Origin: an uncultured Gemella sp.
Lineage (GTDB): Bacteria; Bacillota; Bacilli; Staphylococcales; Gemellaceae
Assembly (NCBI GenBank): GCA_938038035.1
Contig: CALHQV010000132.1
Span: forward strand, 1-64,000
DNA: 64,000 bases
Reading direction: 5' to 3'
Shown here: piece by piece, positions 8,763 to 17,868 of the stretch
How positions within the stretch are numbered: the first letter of the stretch is position 1
How the letters are laid out: each line of letters opens with the position of its first letter
Made by a program: the position numbers and the translations under genes
The notes under the pieces: generated by a model
Told to the model about the DNA's origin: nothing
Seen by the model: the letters and a program-made list of their open reading frames with translations, nothing else
Database searches by the model: none

Positions 8763-10506
8763 TCCAACGGACATTCCAACTAATCTACCTGTGTATGCCA
8801 GAAACCATGCTGTGGATACATCAATCGTAGGTATTGACGGTGAACCGCCTATTTACGATGATACCCAGACATGGCGACGCTGGGCAATGCACGATATCTA
8901 TTTAGGTCGAGAAGGCCACCGTAAATGGATTCCTAAAGTTAACGACTATGTTGAAGACATTAGCTTAGAACCACCTAAAGTTTATAAAGTAATGTCTATT
9001 GACCCAACCACACAAGTACCTGAATTACGATTGATTCAATCCAATAAAATTGCGGTTGATGAAATGACTTCTGAAGAAGGGCGGTTCTTTGCAGGTGGTA
9101 CATTAGCTACACCTTGCTCACGTCAGATTTTCTACGATAATTCTGTCGCACGTCCTACCTTGAAGATTCCATCTCAATTCCATATTCAAGGTACAACGCC
9201 TCACCATGCAGTTGCTTATAAGGGAACTATTGCTGGTCAAGGTGGTTTAGCTATTTCAGCTCGATACGACCAAAGCTTTAACTTTATTGGTAACGAAATC
9301 CCATTAATGCCTGTAGCTCAACGTGATTCTAATAATCACACTCAGTGGTATATCCCAGATTTCTACTGTACACATGAGTTAGAAGAAGGTGAGATGATTC
9401 TTATCTTGATTTACGATGACCGTGGTGGTTTGTGTTCACGTACTAACTGGATTGTTGAGTATTCAGCACTACTGCGTGATGTATCAGATGCAGATAAGTT
9501 TATTAATAACATTTCTCTTGAGTCGTTCTATATCGATTCTACAGATGATTCTAATCTTCTGATTCCAGAACAAGTATTGAAAAACTCTATTAACTTAATG
9601 GGTAAAGTACATTACTCAGATGGTTCTACCATTACTTATCCAGTAGATGGTAATAAGTTTGAATTACTGTATTTGGATAAAGCTGCTGAATCTGTAGCTT
9701 CTACTAAAGGTTCTTTATCTTTAGTATACTACTTAGCAGATAATGAGAAATCAGTACATGTTATTAATAACAATAATCGACACTTAATTGTACGTTCGTT
9801 TAACTATACAATCGTTGAGCGAGATGGTGCTTATTCTGTTAAGCTCTATCCTGTACCTAAGTGGATTAATAACGATATTGGTTATCAGCTTGACTGGTAC
9901 TTATTTACATTAGATAGAAACCAATGGTTGGATGTAACCAATAGTGTATACATTACCCAGAATAGTCCAAATAGAAGCCTAAATGGTAAACTCTTTGGTC
10001 CATTGCAACAATTAGATGTTGCTATTGACTTAGGTGTAATTAACAATACATTTAGAGAACATATCCACCCACAAACAGTTGATATTCGTTTGTTAAGACC
10101 TGCATCTGATGCTTCAGGTGATCGATTCCTATTAGGTTTTGACGCTTATCAGAATCCAGCTTATGGTGAGAACATCATCTGTCAAGTACGTATTGCTTCT
10201 GCTACTGATTATAGATATAATATTTCTTGTGGTCAAACTGTACTAGAAGAATGGTTAGAGAAAGTGTATTACACTACCAAACCACAATATCGTACCAGTC
10301 GTGAACCTAATGCACCAAAACCAAATATGTTTAAGTTAATCATTAAAAACAATGAGTATGAATTCCCAATTCGTAAATGGAATACAGAATTACAAGTTAG
10401 TGCTCAAGTAACTGCAACAGATGTGGTTAAGGTATTGTTCTTCAGTAGAACTCAAGACAATGATGTCTACTATTCTATTGCACCAATGCCTGTGATTATT
10501 ACTTAA
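8755..10506 (+). CDS. Unknown virion-type protein (583 aa)
   Basis: A 583-residue protein translated from an ATG inside the end of the preceding gene, preceded by AGGAGAACAAC. It has no recognised motif. Composition is beta-rich with many Asn, Tyr and Asp residues, and there are no membrane segments, as in phage tail or decoration proteins. It ends the three-gene rightward unit and is followed by a long non-coding stretch (10507-10790) and a bidirectional hairpin. A structural role is inferred from context only. Confidence 0.5.
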   Translation: MPSPTDIPTNLPVYARNHAVDTSIVGIDGEPPIYDDTQTWRRWAMHDIYLGREGHRKWIPKVNDYVEDISLEPPKVYKVMSIDPTTQVPELRLIQSNKIAVDEMTSEEGRFFAGGTLATPCSRQIFYDNSVARPTLKIPSQFHIQGTTPHHAVAYKGTIAGQGGLAISARYDQSFNFIGNEIPLMPVAQRDSNNHTQWYIPDFYCTHELEEGEMILILIYDDRGGLCSRTNWIVEYSALLRDVSDADKFINNISLESFYIDSTDDSNLLIPEQVLKNSINLMGKVHYSDGSTITYPVDGNKFELLYLDKAAESVASTKGSLSLVYYLADNEKSVHVINNNNRHLIVRSFNYTIVERDGAYSVKLYPVPKWINNDIGYQLDWYLFTLDRNQWLDVTNSVYITQNSPNRSLNGKLFGPLQQLDVAIDLGVINNTFREHIHPQTVDIRLLRPASDASGDRFLLGFDAYQNPAYGENIICQVRIASATDYRYNISCGQTVLEEWLEKVYYTTKPQYRTSREPNAPKPNMFKLIIKNNEYEFPIRKWNTELQVSAQVTATDVVKVLFFSRTQDNDVYYSIAPMPVIIT

Positions 10507-10790
10507 ATATTACTTGAATTATTTTATTAGAAACTACTTTTATATGAAATAGAAAGTAGCTCTCCTATTTCGTGCTCTGTATATATCTTTCTTTCCCGAG
10601 GATTAGGATAGCATATAGAGGAACTCCGATTAGCATAATGCAGCCATCTGTGTTTTTGATATCTTACACGTAACTTCGGGATAAGTGTGGGATTGAGAAA
10701 GCATCGTGCTAGTTAAGATGGCGCGGGTCAATTTGAATAAACTTGATCCACTTATCGTTTGAAATACATGATTTCTCTCCAAGCCTATAG
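10507..10790 (+). ncRNA. Candidate structured non-coding RNA A
   Basis: About 285 nt lie between the end of the rightward unit and the terminator at 10791-10818, without a credible gene. Several complementary segments can be paired by eye: an 8-bp stem GATAAGTG (10680-10687) with CACTTATC (10749-10756), enclosing AGCA/TGCT (10700-10703 with 10707-10710) and GGTCAA/TTGATC (10726-10731 with 10743-10748). Upstream, TCCCG (10594-10598) can pair with CGGGA (10677-10681), but this competes at its edge with the 8-bp stem. A local hairpin joins the segments around 10533-10555. The plus strand is favoured because the rightward operon reads into it. It could be a 3' UTR-derived RNA. It matches no RNA family that I recognise. 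Confidence 0.45.
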
Positions 10791-10818
10791 CCTCTAGTAC
10801 TCCTAAGAGTACTAGAGG
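10791..10818. terminator. Bidirectional hairpin terminator
   Basis: A perfect 12-bp stem CCTCTAGTACTC (10791-10802) with 10807-10818 and a 4-nt loop separates the rightward unit from the convergent terminase gene. Confidence 0.85.
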
Positions 10819-10835
10819 GACTAGGGTATTATGTT

Positions 10836-13172
10836 TTATAAAGAATTCCAATAATCTAAGCTATCGATATCAGAAGAATACGTAGTGTTAACATTGGCAT
10901 TATAAGTAGTATTAATATTACCATTATAGCCACCATAACCGAACATATCATTTCTACCAAAGTAATTGGCTTTATTGCTTAACATCGCTTCAGTACGAAT
11001 AGAATCTAAACTACCTAAGATATTATCTACAATAACAGGCGATTGTTTCATCATGTTAATCTTACGGTTTTCTTTCAATTCGTTAATCATATCGGACATA
11101 CCAATAATCTTATTACGTTCTTCTGGATTTAATCGTTGTTCCAATAATCGAATAGATTTCTCAATCTTACTAAATTCAAAATAATCATCAGTGTTATTTA
11201 AATCATTATAAAGAGATTCAATCTTATTACGAATATTTTCTTGTTCACGATTGTATGCTAGTTTAGCTGGGTCTACAGCAGTACCTGCTTCAACTACATC
11301 AGATAAGAATCTTTGCTTGATGATATCGTAATAGAATACATTACGAGCATTGAAGATAAACCAACAAGCCAATAACCAACTAATTACTTGGTCATCATGT
11401 TTACCTTTCAAGTGGTCAATACGACCATCCATTACGACAAGACCTAATAGTTCATCTACCAATCTAGCATCTTTAATCTTATCTGCAACAATATCGACAG
11501 CACGATATAGTGTTTCATTATACAAGTTATTACGAGTATAACGACCTGTACCTGTAGTCATGTAACCAAATAAAGGTCTGTATTGGTTAGCAATAGACAT
11601 ACGACTAGGATGTGAATCCATGGTATCAAATCGACGTGGATTAGAATCACGTTCATTAACCACAATATTAAACACCCGTTTAAATGGGTCAATATTGTAA
11701 CTAGGTAACACCTCGATTAAGTAATCGATAATACCTTGTGCTGAAGACTTATTCTCTGGAACAATAAGTATCTTAGGATAACGTATCATTAAGTCAGCTA
11801 ACCATTGAGCGTAATTATATAAGTTAACATTATTACAATCAGCACATCCAATAATTTCAAGATTAATCGCATTAACGAAAGTCAGTGTCGTAGAGTCTCT
11901 ACCTACATTAGAACTACTATCCATTCCTACAATAACAGGAACAGTATTCATCATGTGGCTAATTTCATCTTGACTATAATACCATTTAACAGTTAAGCCA
12001 TTGGTACCAATATCACGATATACAGGTTCCATCTTACTGTTGGTCATCATTTGTAATTGTTTTGTGGTAAATGGAGAAACTTCGTTACCAGAAGTCCAAA
12101 CGTTATAATAATCTCGAAGAGCTGCTTCAGGAGAAACCCTGTTCTCTACAATCTTATTAATCAACCATTCATCCGTATAACCCATTTGACGATGAGAGAA
12201 TGTTCCTTGGATACTGAACGTACCTGTAATCTTAGCAATTTCAGATTGTGGGTTAGAGTCTTTACGAACCATTTTCTCAAATTCAATCACATCTTTACAA
12301 TCAAGATATTTTTCATCCCATTGTGCAGACTCCATGAATAGTTCATATGCCCATTTACCTTCAGGTGAGTCCTTCTTACCAGCAGTTGTAGTAAAGATAG
12401 AACCAGTAAACTTACCTTCACGCATGGCATCATCTTTTGCCGCGTTCATCGCAGAACCCATGGTAGGAATGGTAATAAAGTTATTCTTACAATACGCAAT
12501 CTCGTCACAATGTCGAATCTCTACAGTATCACCACGACCTTTTTTATCCGCATCTTCTACAGAGTCTTGTGCCACAATAGTATTATAGTAATTACGTCTA
12601 TCTAATACAGTAATGGTTTCTTGGTTATTACTGTCTTTTTTAGTCATTCGGTTTAACCATTTAGGCATACGCTCAAATAGCTTACGTAAACGAATCACGT
12701 TCTTAACAGCCAGAGGTCTATCTTTTGTATACAGTAACATACGTAAACCAGTACTGAAGTTTAGAAGATAAGTCATGAGTACGTCTGTCGAATAAGACTT
12801 ACCAGTCTGACGTGGTTGAATTAATAGATATTGACAGTTATTAAAGAATGACCAAAATAAAGAGATATTCGCCCTATTAGCCCTAAATCTATTTTTAATA
12901 TTACCTTCAGGAGTAGGCGCAATTTCTCTAAAATAATAAAATGGATTAATCGCACATTCAGCAGCAATCCAAATCTTTTGTTCTTGTGTTAAATTAGGAT
13001 CGTAGGGGTCTACAAACTCTAAACGTCTATCGTGTAATTGTAAATGGAAGTAGTAGTTCTTAATCCCCATCTTTTTATAAATGTTTGCTAAATCAATAAA
13101 CGACTGGTTTTTAGTCGAAGTATGGACAATAGCATTAGGATATTTAATCCAGTCTTGTAAAAATAATATCAT
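10836..13172 (-). CDS. terL: Terminase large subunit (phiKZ-like)
   Basis: This 778-residue protein is the packaging motor ATPase and headful nuclease. The ATPase part has a Walker A QPRQTGKS at about residues 119-126 and a Walker B-like region ending in CDEIAY. The nuclease part shows the RNase H-like acidic residues in VGMDSSSNVGRDS, IVPENKSSAQG and KHDDQV. It is longer than a typical TerL, as in other jumbo phages, with about 100 extra N-terminal residues and a Glu/Asn-rich C-terminus ending in an Asn-Thr-rich tail. The frame opens at a GTG upstream, but AAAGGA sits 6 nt before the ATG at 13172 (MILFLQDW), so I use that start. Confidence 0.9.
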   Translation of the reverse strand: MILFLQDWIKYPNAIVHTSTKNQSFIDLANIYKKMGIKNYYFHLQLHDRRLEFVDPYDPNLTQEQKIWIAAECAINPFYYFREIAPTPEGNIKNRFRANRANISLFWSFFNNCQYLLIQPRQTGKSYSTDVLMTYLLNFSTGLRMLLYTKDRPLAVKNVIRLRKLFERMPKWLNRMTKKDSNNQETITVLDRRNYYNTIVAQDSVEDADKKGRGDTVEIRHCDEIAYCKNNFITIPTMGSAMNAAKDDAMREGKFTGSIFTTTAGKKDSPEGKWAYELFMESAQWDEKYLDCKDVIEFEKMVRKDSNPQSEIAKITGTFSIQGTFSHRQMGYTDEWLINKIVENRVSPEAALRDYYNVWTSGNEVSPFTTKQLQMMTNSKMEPVYRDIGTNGLTVKWYYSQDEISHMMNTVPVIVGMDSSSNVGRDSTTLTFVNAINLEIIGCADCNNVNLYNYAQWLADLMIRYPKILIVPENKSSAQGIIDYLIEVLPSYNIDPFKRVFNIVVNERDSNPRRFDTMDSHPSRMSIANQYRPLFGYMTTGTGRYTRNNLYNETLYRAVDIVADKIKDARLVDELLGLVVMDGRIDHLKGKHDDQVISWLLACWFIFNARNVFYYDIIKQRFLSDVVEAGTAVDPAKLAYNREQENIRNKIESLYNDLNNTDDYFEFSKIEKSIRLLEQRLNPEERNKIIGMSDMINELKENRKINMMKQSPVIVDNILGSLDSIRTEAMLSNKANYFGRNDMFGYGGYNGNINTTYNANVNTTYSSDIDSLDYWNSL

Positions 13173-13244
13173 GATATTATCCTTTAAGTATAAAAGCACA
13201 TTTCAAAAATATAACCAAATCGTCGTATTTACGTATAAAATAGG

Positions 13245-13282
13245 AATAATACTATCGAGGTGTTGACCCCGATAGTATTATT
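13245..13282. terminator. Hairpin upstream of terL
   Basis: A 13-bp stem (13245-13257 with 13270-13282), extended by GGT/ACC in the loop, lies between the minus gene at 13289-13678 and terL. It could end or attenuate the upstream transcript before terL. Confidence 0.7.
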
Positions 13283-13288
13283 ATTTTT

Positions 13289-13678
13289 TTATTTATTGTT
13301 TTTGATTCTGGTTATTTGAATATCTAAATAAGCTGAAATTACCGCATTAATTTGTTTTTCTTCACCTAATAGTCTTGATAACAAACGAGGTATATAGACA
13401 GGTTGTTTTAAGACAGTAGAAGTAATAGGTAAATCCCAAGATTTAACACAATCAACTCTATAAAGAATAAGATGTTTCTTTTTAAAGAACCACCAACCAG
13501 TTCTCTCTAATACAAAATGTTTCTTAGTAACATGGATCTCTAAAGGAAAACCTTCGTAATTAATAATTCTTACATTGGTTTCACAATTAGGCTCATCTAC
13601 CTCTGAGTATATTTTATTACCAGAGAAATAATCCATTATACTAAAACTTTTCGAGAGTAGTTTTTCTATTAGACACAT
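13289..13678 (-). CDS. Unknown small protein (129 aa)
   Basis: A 129-residue basic protein with no recognised family. The middle contains a WWFFKKKHLILYRV segment that could form a beta hairpin or a membrane-proximal patch. The start lies behind AAGGCGAATT. It follows a 416-residue minus gene by 24 nt, so the two are probably co-transcribed, and it is separated from terL by a strong hairpin. Function unknown. Confidence 0.5.
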   Translation of the reverse strand: MCLIEKLLSKSFSIMDYFSGNKIYSEVDEPNCETNVRIINYEGFPLEIHVTKKHFVLERTGWWFFKKKHLILYRVDCVKSWDLPITSTVLKQPVYIPRLLSRLLGEEKQINAVISAYLDIQITRIKNNK

Positions 13679-13702
13679 AATTCGCCTTTCGAATGTGTTC
13701 CC

Positions 13703-14953
13703 TTAGCTGGAATAATAACGCATTGTAAAGGCTCTCAGTACTATATATAACATTACCCCTGTGCGTGTGGCTGCTATTGATGGACCAGATTTAATCTTAG
13801 TCGCTTTCTTAACGATATCTTCCACATCATCACGGATGGATAATAACAACTCATCAGTACTACGAGAAGATGTATAAACACCTTTCATTTTACTGATTAA
13901 ACCACTAATGTCAGATTTATTTTTCATCGCATTTCTATTTTGGTTTAAGTAAGTTAATAGATGTGTCATGATTTTATTAACCACTTCATCAATCTCTAAT
14001 TTACCTTTATCACCTTTACCATACGAATCACTAATCCAACTTAGTGTACTTCTGAACATAGAAACAGGCATTGTCTTATTAGAACTTTCAATAATAGAAA
14101 TCAAATCCAGTTTAATAAAACTCGGTTTATCAGGTATAACACCAGCTAGGTAATTACGATAAGTTTCCAAAGCATTTGCCTTATCCTTAAGAACAGCTTC
14201 ACCATCCATCTCGATAAATGTAGAAGAAGTACTGTTCACCCTCATCCCAGACTCTTGGACTTGTTTTTGTAAACCGTAAATGTTTTTAAGTAATGCCTTA
14301 TTCCGACCTTGTGTATCTGTTAACAAATAACCTACTGATTCACCCGTATTACGAATATCGTGTTCCATTCGTTGAATCGTTAGTCGATGAATAGAGTGTT
14401 TCATGTCAATAATATCGTCACTTCTGTCTTGTACTACTTTTATCCAAGTACCCTTTTGTTTAATGGCATATTTATTACTCATCGCAGCTAATGTTGCTTC
14501 GGCAACTTCTTTAGAGCAAGGATAAGGCCAGTGTCTCTGTAGACGAGAAGTGATAAAACGAAATTGTAAGACATTATAAATAGCCGACATTATCTCATTT
14601 TTACGCTTTTCATTGATTTTAGAAGATTTGTAGAACATATGGCTTAACCAGACACAACTCAGATTAAATGCATCACCCGCTACTACGTAGTAAACTGGAT
14701 TAATAATCTCATTGAGTCTAGGTAAGAGTTCTTCTTCGTTAATATTAAGAATTTCATCAAACCAAATACTGCGGTCTGAATTAGTAAATTTAACCACATA
14801 AACACCTGTTAAATTACCACCAAAGAAAGAAGCATGTTCTACATTCTTGGAAATAAAACTATTCATGTAACGAATAATTTTATCACCTAATTTGTTATCG
14901 AAGGACAATTCCCCGCACAAATCATTAAATACATCTTTTACATGTTTATCCAT
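13703..14953 (-). CDS. Unknown, possibly virion-associated protein (416 aa)
   Basis: A 416-residue mostly helical protein. The region around residues 180-290 is charged and could be coiled coil, and the C-terminus has a hydrophobic stretch (TRGVMLYIVLR-like, about 398-410). No motif identifies it. It starts behind AAAGGACAGAAA and heads a minus unit with the 129-residue gene. The gap upstream (14954-15099) is divergent and includes a clear promoter motif for the plus strand. A virion role is only a guess. Confidence 0.5.
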   Translation of the reverse strand: MDKHVKDVFNDLCGELSFDNKLGDKIIRYMNSFISKNVEHASFFGGNLTGVYVVKFTNSDRSIWFDEILNINEEELLPRLNEIINPVYYVVAGDAFNLSCVWLSHMFYKSSKINEKRKNEIMSAIYNVLQFRFITSRLQRHWPYPCSKEVAEATLAAMSNKYAIKQKGTWIKVVQDRSDDIIDMKHSIHRLTIQRMEHDIRNTGESVGYLLTDTQGRNKALLKNIYGLQKQVQESGMRVNSTSSTFIEMDGEAVLKDKANALETYRNYLAGVIPDKPSFIKLDLISIIESSNKTMPVSMFRSTLSWISDSYGKGDKGKLEIDEVVNKIMTHLLTYLNQNRNAMKNKSDISGLISKMKGVYTSSRSTDELLLSIRDDVEDIVKKATKIKSGPSIAATRTGVMLYIVLRAFTMRYYSS

Positions 14954-15017
14954 TTTCTGTCCTTTATGTTAAATGTATTAAATAGTAAAATAAATTAGTC
15001 ATTCATAACTTTTTAAA

Positions 15018-15055
15018 ATATTTTCAAATCTATACTATTCACATGAAAGAGTCGA
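15018..15055 (+). promoter_or_regulatory. Promoter motif with 5' stem-loop, copy 1
   Basis: The motif TTTCAAATCTATACTA (15022-15037) is shared with the sites near 17182 and 51915. It is followed within a few bases by a hairpin GAAAGA/TCTTTC (15045-15060 region). The TATACTA part resembles a -10 box. The first gene downstream encodes a 45-residue membrane protein. Confidence 0.65.
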
Positions 15056-15099
15056 ATCTTTCTACCTTATTTATTAACTTTTTATAAAGGAAATTAAAA

Positions 15100-15237
15100 A
15101 TGATTAAACTGATTTTTGCAATCGTTATTGCCCTCATCATCTTCTCATTTCTCGCATGTATTGGTATTTATAAAGTATCAACCAACTACGAGAAATACAA
15201 AAAGTTTTTCGACCAATACACCAAAAACAAAAAGTAA
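15100..15237 (+). CDS. Small single-pass membrane protein (45 aa)
   Basis: A 45-residue protein starting MIKLIFAIVIAL, with one strongly hydrophobic segment (residues 3-24) followed by a basic and aromatic tail (YEKYKKFF...KNKK). The ATG follows TAAAGGAAATTAAAA. It lies directly behind the promoter motif at 15018 and before a strong hairpin at 15249-15279. Topology is probably N-out with a cytoplasmic tail. Its function is unknown; it could act on the host membrane early in infection. Confidence 0.7.
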   Translation: MIKLIFAIVIALIIFSFLACIGIYKVSTNYEKYKKFFDQYTKNKK

Positions 15238-15248
15238 TTTAGCTATCT

Positions 15249-15279
15249 GATTACCCTATGGAAAAACCATAGGGTAATC
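15249..15279 (+). terminator. Hairpin terminator
   Basis: A perfect 13-bp stem (15249-15261 with 15267-15279) with a 5-A loop, followed by a T-rich run, lies between the 45-residue gene and the 614-residue gene. Confidence 0.8.
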
Positions 15280-15312
15280 TTAATCTTATTTTTTAAATAA
15301 AGGAAATTCAAA

Positions 15313-17157
15313 ATGAAACAAATTAACCCATCTAAAATGAAACAAATCGAGCAATACGGAAATAAACAAAAACAACTCAAAGTAACACCTAACCCAGTTC
15401 ATGAAAAACTTTTCAATGAAATCGTAGATAACATTACTACAGATATCATTGAAAACTCTGGTGTTAATAAAACCTACGAAGAGAACATCCGACATTTGAC
15501 AGAAACAAATAAAGATGTGGCTAAAGTAGATATTTCTACAATCTTCAGTGCTATCAACGCGGCTATTGCCAACCCTAAGGATACAGAGTTGAAAGACAAG
15601 TATAAAGAACTTTATGCTCTCTATCAACCAAATGTGTTTATTGATGCTATTTTGAAGAAAGTATTCAAAGTAGTAAGTGATAGTGGTTATACTACTTTGC
15701 TTTCAGAAGATCGTAGTAGCTATTATTTGGCTGATGCGAAAACATTGCGTCCAGTAGCGCTCTTCCGTGACCAAAAAACGTATGACCGTCCAGTAGATTA
15801 TAAATCTGCACACCCATTGGCTTATGCTATTTTCTTAACCAATGACAAAGGTGAATGGGAACCCATTAAATACGATTTAACAGACTACACATTTAAAGAA
15901 GGTGATTATGATTTCTATCCAACGCGTAAAGCAGAAGATATCGACTTGGTTGAATATACTGGCATGGTGTCTTTGTATACTGACATCAATTATGCTTTTG
16001 GTATTATCAAATATCTCCAGAAATTAATGGAAAAAGTTAATGCTTCTGGTGAAGTGATTCAACCCAATTGGGCAATTGTACCAGTAGACATCGATACATT
16101 GGAATCTAATTATTGGTATAACGACGAAATTAAAATCTTCTCTGTTGAAGCAGATAGTTTGCGTCATTTCCCAAGTGGCGATAATTACATCACTGTAGGT
16201 ATGGAAAATCTAGAAGGTGAAGATTTAGAAGATGTTTCATTTACAGAAGGTAATGTGACTGCCAAAGTCGCTAAGAAACTATCTCTTAAATCCAGTGTCA
16301 AACATGACACTCATACCGACTACGATGTGTTTGTCGTTGAAGTAACCGATACAGAAGGTAATGATATTGTCAAGATGAATCCAGGTAACTTTTCAGATGC
16401 ATTTAGTAGAGTTACGGAGCATGTCTATAAAATGCTTCCAAAAGAAAAAGGTTTGGTTAAATCTGAAATTCTTAACCCAGTAGGTGGTGGTAATGTATTC
16501 TATATTATCCAACCATACGTTAAAGAAATTGTCCCATATATTGGAATGACACACGATATTGTATCAGGTATTCTTGAACCTCTTCACCATAGTTGTCTGA
16601 TTGAATATTTGGTAGAACAAAACAGTGATAAAATCATTGATTTGATTCGTATGTTACCACTCTTGAAACCAGGCACTAAGTTAACAGATATCAAAGAAAA
16701 CTTGCTGTATCGTTTCTACGATTCGTTACATGAAGAATATGTAGGTTTTGGTGGTAGTATTTTAACCGACCTTTATTTGGAATCTATACCGGCAGCGGAA
16801 TTACACAATACTAAACCTTCTGATATCCAACTCGATACCAGTCTGTATTGTGTCTATACCATTAATCCAGTAACTGCTGTAAAATATGGTATTGATAACA
16901 GTAATGTGATTCGTGCTAACAAAGATATCCCAAGTTTTGATTCTCTCTATGTGATTGCATTTAAAACACGTGAAGAAGCACAAGCATTTATTGACGCTAC
17001 TAAAAACCCATTACACTATTGTATTCTGGAAGATACCATTAGCTTTAGTAATGTGGTTGAAGTCAATAATCAACTCTATATGGAGTACAACCATAACTTC
17101 TTGGATTATGTCTTTGACGAAAATGGTAAAAAGAGCTTTATTAAACATGTCTTTTAA
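15313..17157 (+). CDS. Unknown 614-aa protein, speculative chimallin (nuclear shell) candidate
   Basis: A 614-residue soluble protein without membrane segments or recognised motifs. Three points make it a candidate for the major phage-nucleus shell protein (ChmA/PhuN): its length fits the roughly 600-630 residues of known chimallins, it lies behind an early-looking promoter cassette, and its codon use appears well adapted. The N-terminus (about 1-40) is basic and probably disordered, as expected for a tail that contacts neighbouring subunits. I cannot recall enough chimallin sequence to confirm it. It could equally be another abundant phage protein. The start follows TAAAGGAAATTCAAA. Confidence 0.3.
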   Translation: MKQINPSKMKQIEQYGNKQKQLKVTPNPVHEKLFNEIVDNITTDIIENSGVNKTYEENIRHLTETNKDVAKVDISTIFSAINAAIANPKDTELKDKYKELYALYQPNVFIDAILKKVFKVVSDSGYTTLLSEDRSSYYLADAKTLRPVALFRDQKTYDRPVDYKSAHPLAYAIFLTNDKGEWEPIKYDLTDYTFKEGDYDFYPTRKAEDIDLVEYTGMVSLYTDINYAFGIIKYLQKLMEKVNASGEVIQPNWAIVPVDIDTLESNYWYNDEIKIFSVEADSLRHFPSGDNYITVGMENLEGEDLEDVSFTEGNVTAKVAKKLSLKSSVKHDTHTDYDVFVVEVTDTEGNDIVKMNPGNFSDAFSRVTEHVYKMLPKEKGLVKSEILNPVGGGNVFYIIQPYVKEIVPYIGMTHDIVSGILEPLHHSCLIEYLVEQNSDKIIDLIRMLPLLKPGTKLTDIKENLLYRFYDSLHEEYVGFGGSILTDLYLESIPAAELHNTKPSDIQLDTSLYCVYTINPVTAVKYGIDNSNVIRANKDIPSFDSLYVIAFKTREEAQAFIDATKNPLHYCILEDTISFSNVVEVNNQLYMEYNHNFLDYVFDENGKKSFIKHVF

Positions 17158-17177
17158 ACCATCGAGCAGTAGATAAA

Positions 17178-17233
17178 ATATTTTCAAACCTATACTATTT
17201 TACTGAAGGAGACTAATCCTGTTTCCTTCAGTA
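17178..17233 (+). promoter_or_regulatory. Promoter motif with 5' stem-loop, copy 2
   Basis: TTTCAAACCTATACTA (17182-17197) is immediately followed by a 10-bp hairpin, 17201-17210 with 17224-17233, and a T-rich run. The stem begins about where transcription from a TATACTA -10 box should start. The downstream gene is the 165-residue protein. Confidence 0.65.
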
Positions 17234-17271
17234 TTTTATTTAAACTTAATCTTTAAAAAGGAAACCTTAAA

Positions 17272-17769
17272 ATGGCTATTAATGAAACTGTAAAGAAAAT
17301 CGCTGACGTAGTAGCGGAAAAACACCTCTCATTCGACGCAGAGACTCGCACATTGAAAACCACTGGCAATGCAATGGAAAGTGCACTGGCAGTAATCAAT
17401 GAAGAAGAAAAACTTGGTTTGGATGAAAAACAAATCAAGAATACCTTCACCGCCTTGAGTCTGTTTACAGCAGGTACCGGTTTGGCTACCGGTGAAGCTG
17501 GTATCAAAGAGATGAAGAAAGATAAGTCTCTGGATGCACTGACTGCTGAATTCGGTGTAACCAAACAAGTGAAAGTGAAACATACTGTGTCACGTGATTA
17601 TGAAATCACACCTATTCCACGTAATGGTGAGAAAGCTGAACCTGTTACCAAACATGGTCGTCTTGATACCAAGCTGGAAGTAGGTTCTGTAAAAGCTCGC
17701 TCTTCAGCTAACCTGGCAGCAGTTCGCGATCATCTGTATGCCCAAGGTGAAGAGAAACTGGGTAAGTAA
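17272..17769 (+). CDS. Unknown, probably highly expressed protein (165 aa)
   Basis: A 165-residue protein that I do not recognise. The first 100 residues are predicted helical and acidic/basic mixed. Residues 100-150 (HTVSRDYEITPIPRNGEK then RLDTKLEVGSVKAR) are basic and may bind nucleic acid. It stands alone between a promoter/stem-loop cassette and a 13-bp terminator, so it is monocistronic. Codon use (CTG, ACC, CGC) is closer to that of the capsid gene than to the neighbouring genes, suggesting high expression. Start follows AAAAAGGAAACCTTAAA. Confidence 0.6.
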   Translation: MAINETVKKIADVVAEKHLSFDAETRTLKTTGNAMESALAVINEEEKLGLDEKQIKNTFTALSLFTAGTGLATGEAGIKEMKKDKSLDALTAEFGVTKQVKVKHTVSRDYEITPIPRNGEKAEPVTKHGRLDTKLEVGSVKARSSANLAAVRDHLYAQGEEKLGK

Positions 17770-17788
17770 TCATTACTTATCTGTCTTG

Positions 17789-17822
17789 TATTCTAGGTAG
17801 GAAGCAAACCCTACCTAGAATA
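17789..17822 (+). terminator. Hairpin terminator
   Basis: A perfect 13-bp stem (17789-17801 with 17810-17822), followed by TTTTTT, lies downstream of the 165-residue gene. Confidence 0.85.
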
Positions 17823-17868
17823 TTTTTTAATTAAAATGTTTGCATTCTTATATAAAGGAAACTTTAAA

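Noticed and set aside
10630..10851. Minus-strand frame of 73 codons in non-coding stretch A
   Set aside because: It starts inside the terL coding end, has no ribosome site and runs across the terminator hairpin.
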